Positions 6,437 to 7,299 of a DNA stretch of 7,299 nucleotides are shown one piece after another. The translations under genes were made by a program, and so were the position numbers. Location of the stretch: positions 1-7,299 of the forward strand of contig NZ_JAWHTD010000084.1 in assembly GCF_032586235.1 (NCBI RefSeq). Reading direction: 5' to 3'. Position 1 is the first letter of the stretch, and the number at the start of each line of letters is the position of its first letter. The notes under the pieces were generated by a model. That model did no database searches. It was not told where the DNA came from and saw only the letters and a program-made list of their open reading frames with translations. This stretch comes from Aestuariicoccus sp032586235. GTDB taxonomy: Bacteria; Pseudomonadota; Alphaproteobacteria; Rhodobacterales; Rhodobacteraceae.

Positions 6437-7173
6437 CCCTGTCTCCCTATGCCATACCGACTGCGCGCGGCCCCTCTCAATCAAGGTTACCATGCGCAGA
6501 TCATCCGGCAAAGCTTCGCATTTGCGAGCAATGCATCACCGACTTTGAGGACGGTACCAATAGCTTCCTGATCCGCATCGTGAACCCCGAGACCGGGGAC
6601 TGTGCCCGGAGTCGGCCCGATCGCGGCTTTGACTTTCAAGGCGGCGGTCGATGACCCTGCGCGGTTCAAACGGTCTCGCACCTTGGCCGCGCTGCAGCAA
6701 CCTTGACCTGGACTGAAAGTCGGCATTGGGCCGGTCGCGACGGTCGAGGCAGTCAGGACGAAGGTCTGGAAAGTCCGCAAGCCGGACCTAACCTCGATTA
6801 CGGCGAACGTCTGGAACCGGTTAAAGCCGTCGTTCGAGCGTGTCTCTGCGGTTCCGTCGGCTCTTACGGCTGATTACCGCCGTCTAGCGGTCATCTGATC
6901 ATTTTGCTCAGATGTCTCAGAAGAGCCCAGAAACGCCATTCGGTGAAGTTGTAGATAATAGTCGCTTCGACCCGTTTAGACTTTCATCGATCTAGGTCGC
7001 GGCGTGCTGAGACTTCTGCATACGTCCCCGCCACGAGGAAGACGCACCCTATAATCGTCAGTACGAAAACCATTCCAGTAATCCACTCGATGAGCACAAG
7101 CGTTTGGATCAATTCGCCGATTAGCGTCGGAAGGTTGTGACACGCTGTTCCGACCCCACACCCGACAGCCTTT
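6437..7173. other. Intergenic region with transposase debris, no supported gene
   Basis: This stretch of about 740 bp holds the upstream region of the ankyrin-cytochrome gene and a degraded IS110-type fragment. Its remaining frames look like shadows or debris. The 97-residue minus-strand frame at 6487-6780 is mostly antisense to the IS110 fragment. Weak small hairpins occur, such as ATCTGA/TCAGAT at 6893-6913. A short frame with one hydrophobic segment ends at 6984 on the minus strand, but it lacks a start signal. Confidence 0.5.
6599..6691 (+). pseudogene. IS110-family transposase, internal fragment
   Basis: The plus strand encodes about 31 residues beginning TVPGVGPIAALTFKAAVDDP and continuing ARFKRSRTLAA. 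This is the well-known helix-hairpin-helix and following segment in the C-terminal half of IS110/IS116/IS902-family transposases. The frame is closed by TGA at 6581-6583 upstream and TGA at 6704-6706 downstream. The expected continuation (a glycine-rich HFGLTP-type segment) is missing, as are the N-terminal DEDD catalytic part and the element ends. The gene is therefore a dead fragment. The motif match is strong; how far degraded homology extends on either side cannot be judged by eye. Confidence 0.72.
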
Positions 7174-7271
7174 AGTATCCACGCTCTGGAGCAAACCCAC
7201 CGACTTCCAGTCGGTCTGCTTCAGTATCCACGCTCTGGAGCAAACCCACCGACTTCCAGTCGGTCTGCTTC
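7174..7271. repeat. 49-bp tandem direct repeat, two perfect copies
   Basis: A 49-bp unit beginning AGTATCCACGCTCTGGAGC occurs twice head to tail (7174-7222 and 7223-7271) without a single difference; the next two bases (AG) begin a third copy that then diverges. Each unit contains a perfect palindrome, ACCGACT-TCC-AGTCGGT (7199-7215 and 7248-7264), that can fold into a 7-bp stem with a 3-base loop. There is no variable spacer, so this is not a CRISPR array. It could be a REP/BIME-like intergenic repeat, a protein-binding array or a slippage-prone satellite. Confidence 0.85.
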
Positions 7272-7299
7272 AGCGAGAAAGAATCGTGATATGATCATA

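Noticed and set aside
6487..6780. 97-residue minus-strand frame
   Set aside because: It is largely the antisense of the IS110 transposase fragment, which explains its apparent composition.
7050..7055. Perfect TATAAT on the plus strand
   Set aside because: No -35-like sequence lies at the proper distance and no plus-strand gene follows, so it is probably chance.
7174..7271. Possible CRISPR array
   Set aside because: The two 49-bp units are identical along their whole length with no spacer variation, and only two copies exist.

Overview
This window carries moderately GC-rich bacterial DNA. Protein content (DUF1326/DUF2182 proteins, a class I cytochrome c domain, IS5- and IS110-type transposase remnants) points to an alphaproteobacterium. 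The GC hairpin plus T-rich stretch downstream of the cytochrome gene reminds me of Rhodobacterales, but I cannot place the genus from sequence alone.

Layout. Positions 1-209 hold the end of an unidentified upstream region, a strong hairpin and a candidate promoter. Positions 210-2341 (+ strand) are a compact three-gene operon: a soluble Cys-rich DUF1326 protein, a multi-pass DUF2182 membrane protein, and a second, diverged DUF1326 protein, followed by a probable intrinsic terminator. Convergent to it on the minus strand lie a free-standing alpha/beta hydrolase (2535-3359) and, 151 bp upstream of it, a regulator (3511-5034) that fuses a SARP-like winged-helix DNA-binding region to a second alpha/beta-hydrolase domain with an apparently intact catalytic triad. 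Next comes a gene-poor stretch (about 5060-5518) with the C-terminal tail of an IS5-family transposase, then a minus-strand gene for an exported ankyrin-repeat/cytochrome c fusion (5519-6436). The remaining roughly 860 bp hold an IS110-family transposase fragment, little else that can be recognised, and a perfect two-copy 49-bp tandem repeat with an internal palindrome.

How the genes may work together. The DUF1326-DUF2182-DUF1326 cassette is the most coherent unit. Its soluble proteins carry a CxCxxxCxC...C cluster near the N-terminus, and its membrane protein has a Met-rich loop, a Met-rich helix and two groups of cysteines. All of this suggests soft-metal (perhaps copper) handling, but the function is not established and this is inference. 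The minus-strand regulator and hydrolase look like a sensor/enzyme pair in which the regulator's hydrolase domain may sense an ester- or lactone-like ligand related to the hydrolase substrate. The ankyrin-cytochrome c protein is probably a periplasmic electron carrier with a protein-docking module. Transposase remnants and repeats mark the right half as a rearranged, accessory-type region.
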